Below, in pieces: positions 51,635 to 60,903 of a DNA stretch of 64,000 nucleotides. Source of the DNA: Hellea sp. GTDB lineage: Bacteria > Pseudomonadota > Alphaproteobacteria > Caulobacterales > Maricaulaceae. The DNA lies in assembly GCA_020629545.1 (NCBI GenBank), contig JAHDDC010000003.1, positions 1 to 64,000 of the forward strand, given 5' to 3'. The notes below the pieces were generated by a model. That model was not told where the DNA came from. It was given only the letters and a program-made list of their open reading frames with translations, and ran no database searches. Position 1 is the first letter of the stretch. Each line of letters opens with the position of its first letter. Both the position numbers and the translations under genes were made by a program.

Positions 51635-51907
51635 ATGGAAAAGATTTTAACTTTACATCCTGATGCCTCCAAAAAAGGCGTGAATATTAGTCGAGACAAA
51701 TATGATTTGGTTCGGGGCGGAATACAACACGTTCTAACCGAAACGCCTTCTATGAAGCCGATGAAAATGTTTGAAGCTGTGGCGGAGCATTTGAAAGGTC
51801 AAATGGAAGGATCCATTTCCTGGTACGCCGTAACCGTAAAACTCGACATGGAAGCGCGGGGATTAATCAAACATGACCGAAAAAAAGGTCTGCTATCATT
51901 AGCCTGA
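51635..51907 (+). CDS. Small conserved-looking protein, winged-helix-like
   Basis: 90 residues beginning 'MEKILTLHPDASKKGVNISRDKYD', which I recall as the start of a small uncharacterised family (DUF6958-like). The middle holds an amphipathic helix ('MKMFEAVAEHLKGQM') and the end 'WYAVTVKLDMEARGLIKHDRKKGLLSL' reads like the recognition helix and wing of a winged-helix fold. It could bind nucleic acid, but this is inference. It starts 10 bp after the Cys-rich gene with a weak ribosome binding site, and is the last gene of the rightward tyrosine unit. Confidence 0.65.
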   Translation: MEKILTLHPDASKKGVNISRDKYDLVRGGIQHVLTETPSMKPMKMFEAVAEHLKGQMEGSISWYAVTVKLDMEARGLIKHDRKKGLLSLA

Positions 51908-51908
51908 T

Positions 51909-52301
51909 TTAGCCAATTATCTTGAGCGGTGGGCGCTGAAATCCCCAAATCGACGCGGCCGACCTGATTAGTTCGGACTCTTCTCGTCGGTATTCTTTGT
52001 CAGCTACTGATATCGTAACCATTGCATCATACATGGCTTCGACATGGGCATCGTCACTAAATCGTGTCAATGTCCTTAGTATGATCGTGTTCTTGCGGCG
52101 CCCTTGGAGCGTGTCTTGTAGCTTGGCTTCTTGAGCGTTAAACCATTCGATCAGCTCATCTTCCGTTTTGGATTCTAGTCCAAACAAAGCGAATAGAGCA
52201 TTACCCTGCATCCTGAACTCACGAAGTTCAGGGTCTTTGATCTTATTGTCGATCATTACCGTCAATGCGAGCGGCATTAATATGTCATCATGTGTGAACA
52301 T
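51909..52301 (-). CDS. TerB-like helical protein
   Basis: 130 residues, nearly all helical. The C-terminal half has the TerB (tellurite-resistance B, DUF533-related) look: 'EAMYDAMVTISVADKEYRREESELIRSAASIWGF', with acidic residues after Ala-Asp that could bind a metal, matched by the N-terminal 'LMPLALTVMIDNKIKDPELREF' which resembles the first TerB repeat. No other ter genes are near, so tellurite resistance should not be assumed. It converges on the preceding gene with a 1-bp gap between stops. Function unknown. Confidence 0.65.
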   Translation of the reverse strand: MFTHDDILMPLALTVMIDNKIKDPELREFRMQGNALFALFGLESKTEDELIEWFNAQEAKLQDTLQGRRKNTIILRTLTRFSDDAHVEAMYDAMVTISVADKEYRREESELIRSAASIWGFQRPPLKIIG

Positions 52302-52462
52302 GAAAATGTTTCTCTCTCAATTCCCCACAATATCTTAACAGATGGCAGAGATTAAGTACAAGGTGAAAAATCAGACGATAAATATTCTTGATACCCCGTA
52401 CGAATTAGGCATTGCCGCAAGACGTTGAGACATTTATGTGGTGGGGGAAAGAGGGGAATCTT

Positions 52463-53800
52463 ATGCTATCCATTTTTGAAATCGTAGCCCTGTTGTTAGT
52501 TTTGTCGGCAATATTTTCGTGGTTAAATAAGGTCTTTTTCAAACTACCCCATACCATCGGACTTTTGGTTATCGCTCTTATTGCGTCAATGGTGTTACTC
52601 GCTCTTGAGATTTTTATTCCGTCCCTCGGAATGACCGAAATGCTCAAAGGGGCGATCGGACAGATTGATTTCAACGAAGCCTTAATGAAGGGCATGTTGG
52701 GCTTCTTGCTATTTGCGGGTGCTTTGCATGTGGATATGAGTTTTTTGAAGTCTGAAAAATGGGCGATCGGCCTTATGGCGACCTTTGGTGTTATTCTCTC
52801 AACATTTATTGTCGGAACGGGATTTTTCTTTATTTGTAAGATGTTTGGCGTGGAAATGCCTTATATCTGGGCATTGGTCTTCGGCGCGCTTATCAGTCCA
52901 ACCGATCCAGTTGCCGTTCTGTCGATTCTGAAAACCGTCAACATGCCACATGCGCTCGAGGCCAAAATTGCGGGCGAAAGCCTGTTCAATGACGGTGTCG
53001 GTGTTGTTGTTTTTTCGATAATTGCGGCGCTGGCTGTGGCTTCTTTGGGCTATTCGGGCGGACACGGACCAGAGGGGGTATTGGGAGTTTTGGAGCTATT
53101 CCTGGTCGAAGCTGTAGGCGGCGCAATTTTAGGCCTGATTGCAGGTTGGATTACCTATCGCGCCATGGCAAAACTTGACGATCACGCTATCGAAATTTTG
53201 ATAACATTAGGCGCCGTAGCCGGTACTTACGCGCTTGCATCACGTATCGAGATATTGGGTCACCATTTGTCAGGACCATTGGCCGTTGTTGTTGCAGGGC
53301 TGATGATAGGGAACAAGGGCGCAGAATTTGCCATGAGCGAGCGAACGAAAACTTATCTATTTGGGTTTTGGGAAATGATCGACGAAATTTTAAACTCTGT
53401 TTTGTTTCTGCTTATCGGTCTCGAACTATTAGTTCTATTTGGGGCCGAGGGGTCTGTAACCCGCTATTTTGTGGCCATCGCTTTGCTCTCAATCCCGCTG
53501 GTTTTGTTCGCGCGCTTTACGGCTGTTTCCATTCCTATGCGCTTCCTTGGTATGTTTAAACGGTTCACTAAAGGTGCTATCCCAGTGCTGACCTGGGGCG
53601 GTGTACGCGGCGGTATATCAGTGGCTTTAGCCCTGTCATTGCCGAGCCAACTAAAACAAGCCGACGGCTCTTTTATCTCAAATGATTATTACCCGATTAT
53701 ATTGGCAGCCACTTATGGTGTTGTCGTGTTCTCGATTATTGTACAAGGTTTGACCATTAAAAAAGTCGTTGAAAGCAAGGTTGATCCAGAGCTATTTTAG
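52463..53800 (+). CDS. Cation:proton antiporter of the CPA1/NhaP type
   Basis: Start set at ATG 52463 (MLSIFEIVALLL), preceded by GAGGGG; the ORF track adds 17 residues without a ribosome binding site. The 445-residue protein has about twelve hydrophobic helices. Family motifs are 'FGALISPTDPVAVLSIL' near 140 and 'GESLFNDGVGVVVFSI' near 170, which carry the ion-binding Asp and Asn-Asp residues, and 'WGGVRGGISVALALSLP' near 392. It should export Na+ (or K+) in exchange for H+, fitting a marine habitat. No regulatory C-terminal domain is attached. It is a single gene. Confidence 0.9.
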   Translation: MLSIFEIVALLLVLSAIFSWLNKVFFKLPHTIGLLVIALIASMVLLALEIFIPSLGMTEMLKGAIGQIDFNEALMKGMLGFLLFAGALHVDMSFLKSEKWAIGLMATFGVILSTFIVGTGFFFICKMFGVEMPYIWALVFGALISPTDPVAVLSILKTVNMPHALEAKIAGESLFNDGVGVVVFSIIAALAVASLGYSGGHGPEGVLGVLELFLVEAVGGAILGLIAGWITYRAMAKLDDHAIEILITLGAVAGTYALASRIEILGHHLSGPLAVVVAGLMIGNKGAEFAMSERTKTYLFGFWEMIDEILNSVLFLLIGLELLVLFGAEGSVTRYFVAIALLSIPLVLFARFTAVSIPMRFLGMFKRFTKGAIPVLTWGGVRGGISVALALSLPSQLKQADGSFISNDYYPIILAATYGVVVFSIIVQGLTIKKVVESKVDPELF

Positions 53801-53866
53801 GAAAAATGCAAAACCGCACGGACGCTATTTGAAATAAAAGCGTTTCGCCATTACCGACTATGTGCC

Positions 53867-55270
53867 ATGGAACCTACCATGACCATTTCTCTTAAGACAG
53901 ATTATCTGATTGTGGGCTCTGGCGCAGTTGGGATGGCCTTTGCCGATACGCTTTTACACGAAACAGATGCTAATATTATCCTGGTGGATCGCTATCCGAA
54001 ACCTGGCGGACATTGGAATGTCGCTTATCCTTATGTGACTTTACATCAACCATCGCAATATTACGGCGTAAGTTCTGCAGAGCTGTCTACGGGCAAAAAA
54101 GATCAAGTTGGGCTGAACAAGGGTCTGTCGGATCTGGCCAGCGGGCAGGCGGTCTCTGCCTATTATGACGACGTGATGAAACAAACATTTCTACCAACTG
54201 GCCGGGTACAATATTTCCCCATGTGTGACTACAAAGGCGATGGCGGGTTTGAATGCATGTTGTCAGGCAAAACCTATTCCATAGAGAGCCAAAAAGAAGT
54301 TGATGCCACATGGCTCAAAACTTCAGTGCCCGCAACTCACGTTCCTAATTTTAAGGTAGATAAGCGTGTAAATTTTATCCCGCTCAATGATCTGACTAAA
54401 ATTGAAAAAGCGCCTGAAGGCTATGTGGTCATTGGTGCCGGTAAAACGGGTATCGATGCCGTATTATGGCTGCTTGAGAACCGGGTTGATCCGGATGATA
54501 TTCGGTGGATCATGCCGCGCGATGCGTGGCTGCTGGATCGGGAAAACACCCAGCCCGGTATCGAGTTTTTTCATAAAACCATGGAGTCTCAAGCCGCTCA
54601 GTTTGAGGCAATCGTGAATTCTACGTCCATAGAAGACATGTTCGACCGTCTGGAATCTTGTGGTTATTTCTTGCGGATTGATAAAAGCGTAAGGCCTAAA
54701 ATGTTCCACGGTGCGACTATCAGTAGAGCCGAAGTTAGGGAATTACAGAAGGTCAAAAATATTATCCGCATGGGCCGGGTGAAACATATCTCGGAGAACG
54801 AAATAATATTGGACAAAGGGATTATTCCAACTTCAAAAACAATTATACATGTTGATTGTTCCGCGCGCGCGGTTGCCAATGAGGAAATCGTTCCTATTTT
54901 TCAGGGCAATAAGATTGTCCCGCAAATGGTCCGCTCTTATCAACCCGTTTTTAGTGCTGCACTGATTGCCCACGTTGAAGCAGCCTATACGGACGAGGCC
55001 GAAAAGAACAGGCTTTGCGGTGTCGTGCCGCTCCCTAATCACGATACAGACTATATCAAGTTTACGTCCGCCTTTATGATGAATCAATATAATTGGGGAC
55101 AAGACAAAGGCTTATCCAAATGGTTGCTTGGCAATCGCCTAGATGGGTTCTCTGATATGGTTGCGGGCGTTGACAGGTCGGATAGTCAGAAGATGGTTGT
55201 TCTTAAACGTATTCGTCAAAACGCCCCGATGGCTGTGATGAAGCTCCAGCAATATCTGTCAGTGCTTTGA
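53867..55270 (+). CDS. FAD/NAD(P)-binding monooxygenase-like flavoprotein
   Basis: 467 residues (463 if the second ATG at 53879 is used; GGAACC precedes it, so either start is possible). The N-terminal dinucleotide fold 'YLIVGSGAVGMAFADTL' binds FAD and is followed by 'VDRYPKPGGHWNVAYPYVTLHQPSQYYG', typical of flavin monooxygenase-like proteins. A second Rossmann motif, 'YVVIGAGKTGIDAVLWLL' near residue 186, should bind NADPH. The C-terminal half has no obvious signature. Its substrate is unknown. It ends 6 bp from the convergent pyruvate kinase gene, and nothing nearby suggests a pathway. Confidence 0.8.
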   Translation: MEPTMTISLKTDYLIVGSGAVGMAFADTLLHETDANIILVDRYPKPGGHWNVAYPYVTLHQPSQYYGVSSAELSTGKKDQVGLNKGLSDLASGQAVSAYYDDVMKQTFLPTGRVQYFPMCDYKGDGGFECMLSGKTYSIESQKEVDATWLKTSVPATHVPNFKVDKRVNFIPLNDLTKIEKAPEGYVVIGAGKTGIDAVLWLLENRVDPDDIRWIMPRDAWLLDRENTQPGIEFFHKTMESQAAQFEAIVNSTSIEDMFDRLESCGYFLRIDKSVRPKMFHGATISRAEVRELQKVKNIIRMGRVKHISENEIILDKGIIPTSKTIIHVDCSARAVANEEIVPIFQGNKIVPQMVRSYQPVFSAALIAHVEAAYTDEAEKNRLCGVVPLPNHDTDYIKFTSAFMMNQYNWGQDKGLSKWLLGNRLDGFSDMVAGVDRSDSQKMVVLKRIRQNAPMAVMKLQQYLSVL

Positions 55271-55276
55271 CGTCTA

Positions 55277-56689
55277 TTAATCGACCGTAGCGACCTTCAG
55301 TGTATCGGTTGATCCAGGGCGTCCAAACGGGATTCCTGCTGAAATCATGATCCGGTCACCTTTTTCAAGACCCATATAATCTCGAGACAGGTGTTGAATG
55401 TGGCGCAGCATTTCGTCAAAATTGGCGGGATCCATCGTCTTAAGTGGACGCACTCCCCATGATAATGCCATCCGATTAGCGGTCGCTTGACTCGGCGTCA
55501 ATCCGACGATCTGACATGGTGGACGTTCTCTTGATATACGTTGCACAGTTGACCCTGATGCTGTGTATCCAAACACGGCTTTACAGGACATCATTTGCGC
55601 GATGCCTCTTACCGAATGGCTGATTGCGTCTTCTGAATTGGCGTCATGCGGAAGGCGGCGATTGCGAAAATAATCCCAGAATTCGGGGTCTGTTTCCGCG
55701 GCCCGGATAATTCTATCCATGATCGCGACAGCGGTAGCTGGATGCCTCCCGACCGCTGTTTCCGCGGATAGCATAACAGCATCAGTTCCAAGATAAACGG
55801 CTGTAGCGACGTCTGAGGCTTCGGCCCGCGTTGGTGTTGGGCTATCAATCATCGACTCCAGCATATGGGTCGCGACGATGACCGGTTTCCCCTGAGCCCG
55901 AGCTTTACGAATGATTTGTCTCTGAACCACTGGCACGCGTTCTAGCGGTAGTTCAACGCCTAGATCGCCGCGAGCGACCATAACAGCATCAGCGAGTTCG
56001 AGGATTTCATCTAGCTGTTCAACAGCTGATGGTTTTTCGACCTTAACGATGATACCGGCTTTGTCACCGATAATAGCGCGGGCCTCTCTCACATCCTGAG
56101 GTGTTTGCACGAACGAGAGGGCGATATAGTCGACGTCTTGTGTCAAAGCAAAAGCCATGTCCTCACGATCTTTTTCTGTCATCGCAGACATTGGGAGAAC
56201 AGCGCCAATTACGTTTAGGCCTTTCCGGTCTGATAGTTTTCCTGGAACGTTGACGGTGGCTTTTATTTCTTTCCCGGAATTACTCTCAACTGTGACCATG
56301 AGCTTTCCATCGTCAAATTTCAGAACATGGCCTTTTTCAAGAACGGCGAATAACTCCGGGTGAGGGACCATGATCTTGGTGTCATTGCCTTCTTCGTCGC
56401 CTAACTTCAAAGTGACCGTTTCGCCGTAGCGAAGTTCAATCGATCCGTCTTTAAAAGGGCCGACGCGAAGTTTAGGGCCTTGCATATCTGCGACAATGCA
56501 GATCGGATTACCAGAGCTTTCCGAGATTTGACGGATACGGGTGACGGCTTTTCCGTGATCTTTATGAGATCCGTGCGAGAAGTTGAGGCGAAATGCGTTC
56601 ACGCCGACATCATGCAAAAGACGGAGTGTGTCCGGAGCCGAACTTGCTGGGCCGATGGTTGCGAGAATTTTTGTGAACCGATGTTCCAT
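55277..56689 (-). CDS. pyk: Pyruvate kinase
   Basis: Pyk transfers phosphate from phosphoenolpyruvate to ADP, the last glycolytic step. The 470-residue enzyme has 'KILATIGPASSAPDTLRLL' at the front, 'FRLNFSHGSHKDH' near 33, 'VADMQGPKLRVG' near 68, the active-site segment 'IIVKVEKPSAV' near 215, 'VMVARGDLGVELPLERVP' near 236 with the metal ligand Asp, and 'VATHMLESMIDSPTPTRAEASDVATAVYLGTD' near 273. The C-terminal regulatory domain is present. GAGAGAC precedes the ATG. It is convergent with the flavoprotein gene. Confidence 0.97.
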   Translation of the reverse strand: MEHRFTKILATIGPASSAPDTLRLLHDVGVNAFRLNFSHGSHKDHGKAVTRIRQISESSGNPICIVADMQGPKLRVGPFKDGSIELRYGETVTLKLGDEEGNDTKIMVPHPELFAVLEKGHVLKFDDGKLMVTVESNSGKEIKATVNVPGKLSDRKGLNVIGAVLPMSAMTEKDREDMAFALTQDVDYIALSFVQTPQDVREARAIIGDKAGIIVKVEKPSAVEQLDEILELADAVMVARGDLGVELPLERVPVVQRQIIRKARAQGKPVIVATHMLESMIDSPTPTRAEASDVATAVYLGTDAVMLSAETAVGRHPATAVAIMDRIIRAAETDPEFWDYFRNRRLPHDANSEDAISHSVRGIAQMMSCKAVFGYTASGSTVQRISRERPPCQIVGLTPSQATANRMALSWGVRPLKTMDPANFDEMLRHIQHLSRDYMGLEKGDRIMISAGIPFGRPGSTDTLKVATVD

Positions 56690-56805
56690 TAGGATGTCTC
56701 TCGTAAAGCTAAAAGTATGACAGCGCTGTCATGACACATGTTAAACGAAAGATACAGCCAAAACTGTGGTTATTCCAGTTTGAATGATGGTGGCCGATAA
56801 TGGCC

Positions 56806-57921
56806 CTAACAACGCGAAGCGGGTAATCTTATATATTCATCAAGGCGGATATTAAAGGCGCCGTTTAAATTATTGAGCTGTCGAATATCTTCAACACCTA
56901 CGCAAAGTTTCCGGGATAGTGAATAGACCGTATCGCCTTCGACCACTAAATGCATATTGCCATCGCTTTGGGCCAATTGCTGAACAGGAGCAGGCGCTGG
57001 TGCGGCCTGCGGTAGGCTTTGATATTGCGGCGTCGATGGTGTGCTTGGCGCCGGATAGGCTTGAGATGTATATTGAGGGTATCCCGTGTTAGGGCGGGCC
57101 GCCGCAACAGGCGCGGGCTCAGGCGAAGGAATAGGGGTTGCCGGGACATTCATAGGTGATGGATCCGGTAGAGAAATTGATGCTGTTCTCGTTTCATCGA
57201 GCTCTCCATTGGCCTGCATAGCATGATAGCCTGGCGTACCGATTGTATCACCATAGGCCATATCTGTCGGTGCATTATAACTTTCGCTGGTAACAGTCGC
57301 GCTTGGGGCCGCTGTGACAGTTTCCGCTTGAACTGTTGTTGGATATCCAGTGTGAGCGGTCGAAGCTGCATAAGTTGTTGAAGAATAGGATGTTGTCGCG
57401 GGCACGCTCTGCTGCGACGTGTAACTATAACTTGCGGGCATCGATGAATGTGTTTGCGGCTGAACAGGTATTGGATCGCAATTAACCGATATGTCACCAG
57501 CGCCGTAACCAGCTGCTCCGCCAACAACCGCCCCGATGATAACCCCTTTAGTGCCCCCTATAATTTCATTACCGGCTAGCGCACCAACGGCGCCGCCAAC
57601 TCCTGTCCCGATAAGTTTCCGATTGCCTTCTTTGTCAAGGCAGCTGTGATTGACTTGAGTATGGGATACTTCACCAAAATGATTAGTACTGGCATGGTAG
57701 ATTTGAGGGGTCGAACTATTCGTATATACCGTTGGCGTGCTGTTTGAGTATGAGGCGTAAGACGTGGTTGCTTGCCCTGCGGTAGATTCGCTTGAGGTCG
57801 AATAGGGCGAGTGAACCTTATATTTAGCGTTTTGCTGGTAGATAGGATTTTCCTGCGTAGTCGAGCAGGCAGAAACCAAGGCGCTAATTGCGATAGATAT
57901 AAACAGAATACGAGCGGACAT
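56806..57921 (-). CDS. Lipoprotein with glycine zipper, low-complexity linker and LysM domain
   Basis: Started at ATG 57921 (MSARILF), where GAGG precedes at a good distance. The 371-residue protein has a lipobox ('SALVSAC', about Cys18), a Ser/Thr/Tyr-rich region, a glycine-zipper double segment near residues 103-145 ('GTGVGGAVGALAGNEIIGG', 'VIIGAVVGGAAGYGAGD'), a long Ser/Thr/Pro/Gln-rich linker, and a C-terminal LysM domain (about 325-370, 'HLVVEGDTVYSLSRKLCVGVEDIRQLN', 'LDEYIRLP'). It should sit in the outer membrane and grip peptidoglycan, tethering the two layers. The cysteine inside the LysM and the terminal Cys may pair. Start region shows no TTCAG repeat. Confidence 0.82.
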   Translation of the reverse strand: MSARILFISIAISALVSACSTTQENPIYQQNAKYKVHSPYSTSSESTAGQATTSYASYSNSTPTVYTNSSTPQIYHASTNHFGEVSHTQVNHSCLDKEGNRKLIGTGVGGAVGALAGNEIIGGTKGVIIGAVVGGAAGYGAGDISVNCDPIPVQPQTHSSMPASYSYTSQQSVPATTSYSSTTYAASTAHTGYPTTVQAETVTAAPSATVTSESYNAPTDMAYGDTIGTPGYHAMQANGELDETRTASISLPDPSPMNVPATPIPSPEPAPVAAARPNTGYPQYTSQAYPAPSTPSTPQYQSLPQAAPAPAPVQQLAQSDGNMHLVVEGDTVYSLSRKLCVGVEDIRQLNNLNGAFNIRLDEYIRLPASRC

Positions 57922-58005
57922 GACGGGCCTCAACTAAAGTTGGGCACCAGAATGAGCAAATATGGCTAATTTTGTCTTAATTCATTCCAATCGGTATGCA
58001 TAAAA

Positions 58006-58026
58006 AAAGGCCCGATAAGGGCCTTT
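58006..58026 (-). terminator. Intrinsic terminator of the S9 peptidase gene
   Basis: AAAGGCCC and GGGCCTTT form a perfect 8-bp stem with loop GATAA. On the minus strand it is followed by TTTTTTTATG, 22 bp past the stop at 58048, a strong terminator for the peptidase gene. It also insulates the LysM lipoprotein gene downstream. Confidence 0.93.
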
Positions 58027-58047
58027 CCGACTTTATTGTGAAATTTC

Positions 58048-60063
58048 TTAATCTAGGTGTTTTGCGAAAAGCTCTTCGCTGACTTGAAGTAACTTTCGAC
58101 GAGATTCCGCAAGAGTCAGATTGTGATCGTCGTTTTTTAATTCAATAATCTTACCGCTTTGACCTAGTTTTTTTAATCCCTTGGCCATGATCTCGGCCTG
58201 CTCATAAGGAACTGTAAGGTCGTCTTCTCCGTGTACAACTAGTACTTCAGCCTTTAGCTTATCGATGTGATTAATCGGAGATTGATCGCGCATTTTGTCC
58301 CGATCTTTATTGTAGTCGCCGATAACGCGGTTCCAAAATTTCAATACACCACTATTCTGTCCGCCGCTACGCGCGGATTCAAACTTTAATATAGCGACGA
58401 TATCGGAAACGCCATTCACGGCAATTGCACACTTAAACATATCAGGTTCGACTACTGGCAATTGAAGGGCTTGGTACCCACCATAAGAACCACCTGTCAC
58501 GCAAATCTTATTTTCATCGACTAAACCTCGGTCGATTAAGTTTCTTACGCCATCGATACTGTCTTCGACCATTCCGCCGCCGAACTCACCATACCCTGCT
58601 GCGAGGTGATCATATCCAAAACCACCTGATCCTCTAAACTGAGGCTTGAACACTGCGTAACCCCTGTTGGCAATAAATTGAGCCCAAAAATCGAATCCGG
58701 CGTTATCACGTGGACCCAATGGACCACCATGCGGCATGACAACAAGAGGGAATGGGCCTTGGGATTGGCTTTTTCCAGTCGGTAAAGTCAAATACGCCGG
58801 AATTTTTAACCCGTCGCGGGCGGTGTAATCGACTCGAATGGTGCGCCCGATATCCGCCGAGCTTAACTCAGGATACTGTTTTCCAACAGTCGAAACTGTT
58901 CCGGCTCCGGGTTCAAATAAGAAGTATTCTCCAGGCTCACTGCCTTGGGTTACGTAAATAGTAACCGCGCTATTGTCCTCGGTCCGAGACAGTATTGAAA
59001 CACGTTTTCCCGGAAAAGTCTTTTTAAGTTTACTTTGCCAAGATTTATACGGTTCTGCCGTGTAAATAGTCTTATAGTGATCGTCGGTGTAACCAATTCC
59101 GATCATATCATCTGTATGAGGGTCGCTAACAGGGCTAAAATCATAGCCGGTTGGGAGGGCTACCCCAAAATTATATGAACTTTTACTGCCCGTTGCAGGG
59201 TCAATTGTGAAAAAGGCTTCAGAGGCCCTGGAGTCAGGTGTCTCACTATCATACATTAAGATTTTACCAGAACCCGGTAGTACGCTAACCGCGGATAAAG
59301 TCGGGTTTTTACTTGTATCAAAAACCTGTTCATAGACCTTTTTTTCGTCAGTTCCGATCCGCGAGAAAACCTTGTACTTTCCAGTTTTACGATCATACTC
59401 AGTTCGCGCCAGAACGTCTTCACCGTCAGGACTTGTTAAAATGCTTCCGGTTTCAATCGGAAAAGTTTTGTACTTGCGACTTTTTCCTGTGTCCAAGTCT
59501 ACCTTGTAGGCTCGTGTATAAGCATTACCCGTGTATTCGGCCCTTCTCATTAAAATCTTGTTGGGCTCGTTTGGCAAAATATGCATGAAGCTTCCGGTAG
59601 ATGACGCATTTTTTTTGTCTTGAACGCTGCTTTCACGGTTCAGCTTGTCATTCATTAGAATGACTGATTTGCCTGTGTTTACATTCAGTGACATGGTTCT
59701 TGTGAAACGTGATCCATATTTTGTCATTTTGCCGCCGCCGCGACGATTAAACTGCGCGATAAAAATCAGGTGGTCATTGCTGCCCCAACCAATGCCTTTC
59801 AAGCGTGCGCCTTCCGGATTAGGTAGAACTTTTGGTTTGCTCCCATCCAGCGGATATATAAAAATGCCTTTGCCGCCTTTGTATGGAGACAAAAATGCTA
59901 ATCGTTTACCATCAGGCGATACTGAAACGCTAGCTGTTCTCGCGAGTTCCGCATAGACCTCCAGGGGCTTTTCAGCCGCGAACGCTGGCGTAGATGATAC
60001 GCTGGCCAAGGCGCCCAGCGCCAAAATAGTTCCAGTAAAAAGTTTGCAAAGTCTGCTTGTCAT
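58048..60063 (-). CDS. Secreted S9-family prolyl oligopeptidase-like peptidase
   Basis: Started at ATG 60063 (MTSRLCKLFTG), with GAGG upstream and directly before the signal peptide ('GALASVSSTPAFAAE'); the track's longer start is not needed. The 671-residue protein has an N-terminal beta-propeller (about 30-400, repeated 'SPDGKRLAFLSP'-type blades) and an alpha/beta hydrolase domain (about 415-665). The catalytic Ser is in 'CVTGGSYGGYQAL' near 525, the Asp in 'VHGEDDLTVPYEQ' near 620 and the His in 'ELKNDDHNLT' near 650. It should cleave short peptides in the periplasm, as acylaminoacyl or dipeptidyl peptidase. It is divergent from the dienelactone hydrolase gene. Confidence 0.92.
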   Translation of the reverse strand: MTSRLCKLFTGTILALGALASVSSTPAFAAEKPLEVYAELARTASVSVSPDGKRLAFLSPYKGGKGIFIYPLDGSKPKVLPNPEGARLKGIGWGSNDHLIFIAQFNRRGGGKMTKYGSRFTRTMSLNVNTGKSVILMNDKLNRESSVQDKKNASSTGSFMHILPNEPNKILMRRAEYTGNAYTRAYKVDLDTGKSRKYKTFPIETGSILTSPDGEDVLARTEYDRKTGKYKVFSRIGTDEKKVYEQVFDTSKNPTLSAVSVLPGSGKILMYDSETPDSRASEAFFTIDPATGSKSSYNFGVALPTGYDFSPVSDPHTDDMIGIGYTDDHYKTIYTAEPYKSWQSKLKKTFPGKRVSILSRTEDNSAVTIYVTQGSEPGEYFLFEPGAGTVSTVGKQYPELSSADIGRTIRVDYTARDGLKIPAYLTLPTGKSQSQGPFPLVVMPHGGPLGPRDNAGFDFWAQFIANRGYAVFKPQFRGSGGFGYDHLAAGYGEFGGGMVEDSIDGVRNLIDRGLVDENKICVTGGSYGGYQALQLPVVEPDMFKCAIAVNGVSDIVAILKFESARSGGQNSGVLKFWNRVIGDYNKDRDKMRDQSPINHIDKLKAEVLVVHGEDDLTVPYEQAEIMAKGLKKLGQSGKIIELKNDDHNLTLAESRRKLLQVSEELFAKHLD

Positions 60064-60158
60064 ATATATGTGCCTCATCGATGAACTTGTAATTAAAACC
60101 GCTTGTTGTATTACTCCCAACTAGTCTATTTTGCGTATGAAACTCAAGGAAAAATGGC

Positions 60159-60899
60159 ATGACGATAACGACCAAACCTGTTGAATATATGGATGGCAAA
60201 CAAAAATGTGTTGGGCTCTTGGCCTGGGATGAGACATTTGCAGACCCAAAGCCTTGTGTGATGGTCAATCATGCGTGGGGAGGACGCGATGGATTTGCTG
60301 AAGACAAAGCGATACAAATGGCTGCCCTCGGCTACGTTGGATTTGCGATGGATAATTACGGCGACGGTGCACTGCCAGAAACTGTAGAAGACAAGCAGGC
60401 CATGATGATGCCGCTCAAGGACGATCGCAAAGCGCTCCTAAAGCGTTTGAAGGCGGGCGTAAAAGCCGTATCCGGACTTGATCAAGTTGATGAGACCCAT
60501 CTGGCTGCAATTGGTTATTGCTTTGGCGGCCTTTGCACACTTGACATGGTTCGGGCAGGTCTCGGGCTAAAAGCAGCGGTGAGTTTCCATGGTCTATTGG
60601 ATGCTCCAGATTATACGACAAAGAAAAGTAAGACCAAGGTGCTTGTCGCTCATGGCTGGGATGACCCAATGGCTGATCCAGCCTCTGTCGTCGCGCTCGG
60701 GAAAGAACTGACAAAGTCAGGTTGCGACTGGCAGATCCATGCTTACGGGCAAACCACCCATGCTTTCACAGTTCCGGGCGCTGATAGCAAGGACGGGGTG
60801 TTAAAGTTTAATTCAGACTCCGAACGTCGGTCATGGTTGGCAACAATTGATTTGCTAGCTGAAGTCTTTTCACTTCACGGTACTGACGCTGCAGCCTAG
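60159..60899 (+). CDS. Dienelactone hydrolase family protein
   Basis: 246 residues of alpha/beta hydrolase fold with a Cys nucleophile in the elbow 'AIGYCFGGLCTLDMV' near residue 122, Asp in 'VAHGWDDPMADPASV' near 170 and His in 'YGQTTHAFTVPG' near 205. This Cys-Asp-His triad is the dienelactone-hydrolase type. 'MVNHAWGGRDGF' near 34 is the oxyanion segment. No chlorocatechol genes are near, so a general esterase role is more likely than aromatic degradation. AAGGA precedes the ATG. Its stop is 4 bp from that of the convergent J-like gene. Confidence 0.88.
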   Translation: MTITTKPVEYMDGKQKCVGLLAWDETFADPKPCVMVNHAWGGRDGFAEDKAIQMAALGYVGFAMDNYGDGALPETVEDKQAMMMPLKDDRKALLKRLKAGVKAVSGLDQVDETHLAAIGYCFGGLCTLDMVRAGLGLKAAVSFHGLLDAPDYTTKKSKTKVLVAHGWDDPMADPASVVALGKELTKSGCDWQIHAYGQTTHAFTVPGADSKDGVLKFNSDSERRSWLATIDLLAEVFSLHGTDAAA

Positions 60900-60903
60900 G
60901 TCT

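Noticed and set aside
51909-52301. Tellurite resistance from the TerB-like protein
   Set aside because: No other ter genes are nearby, and TerB-like folds occur widely outside tellurite resistance.
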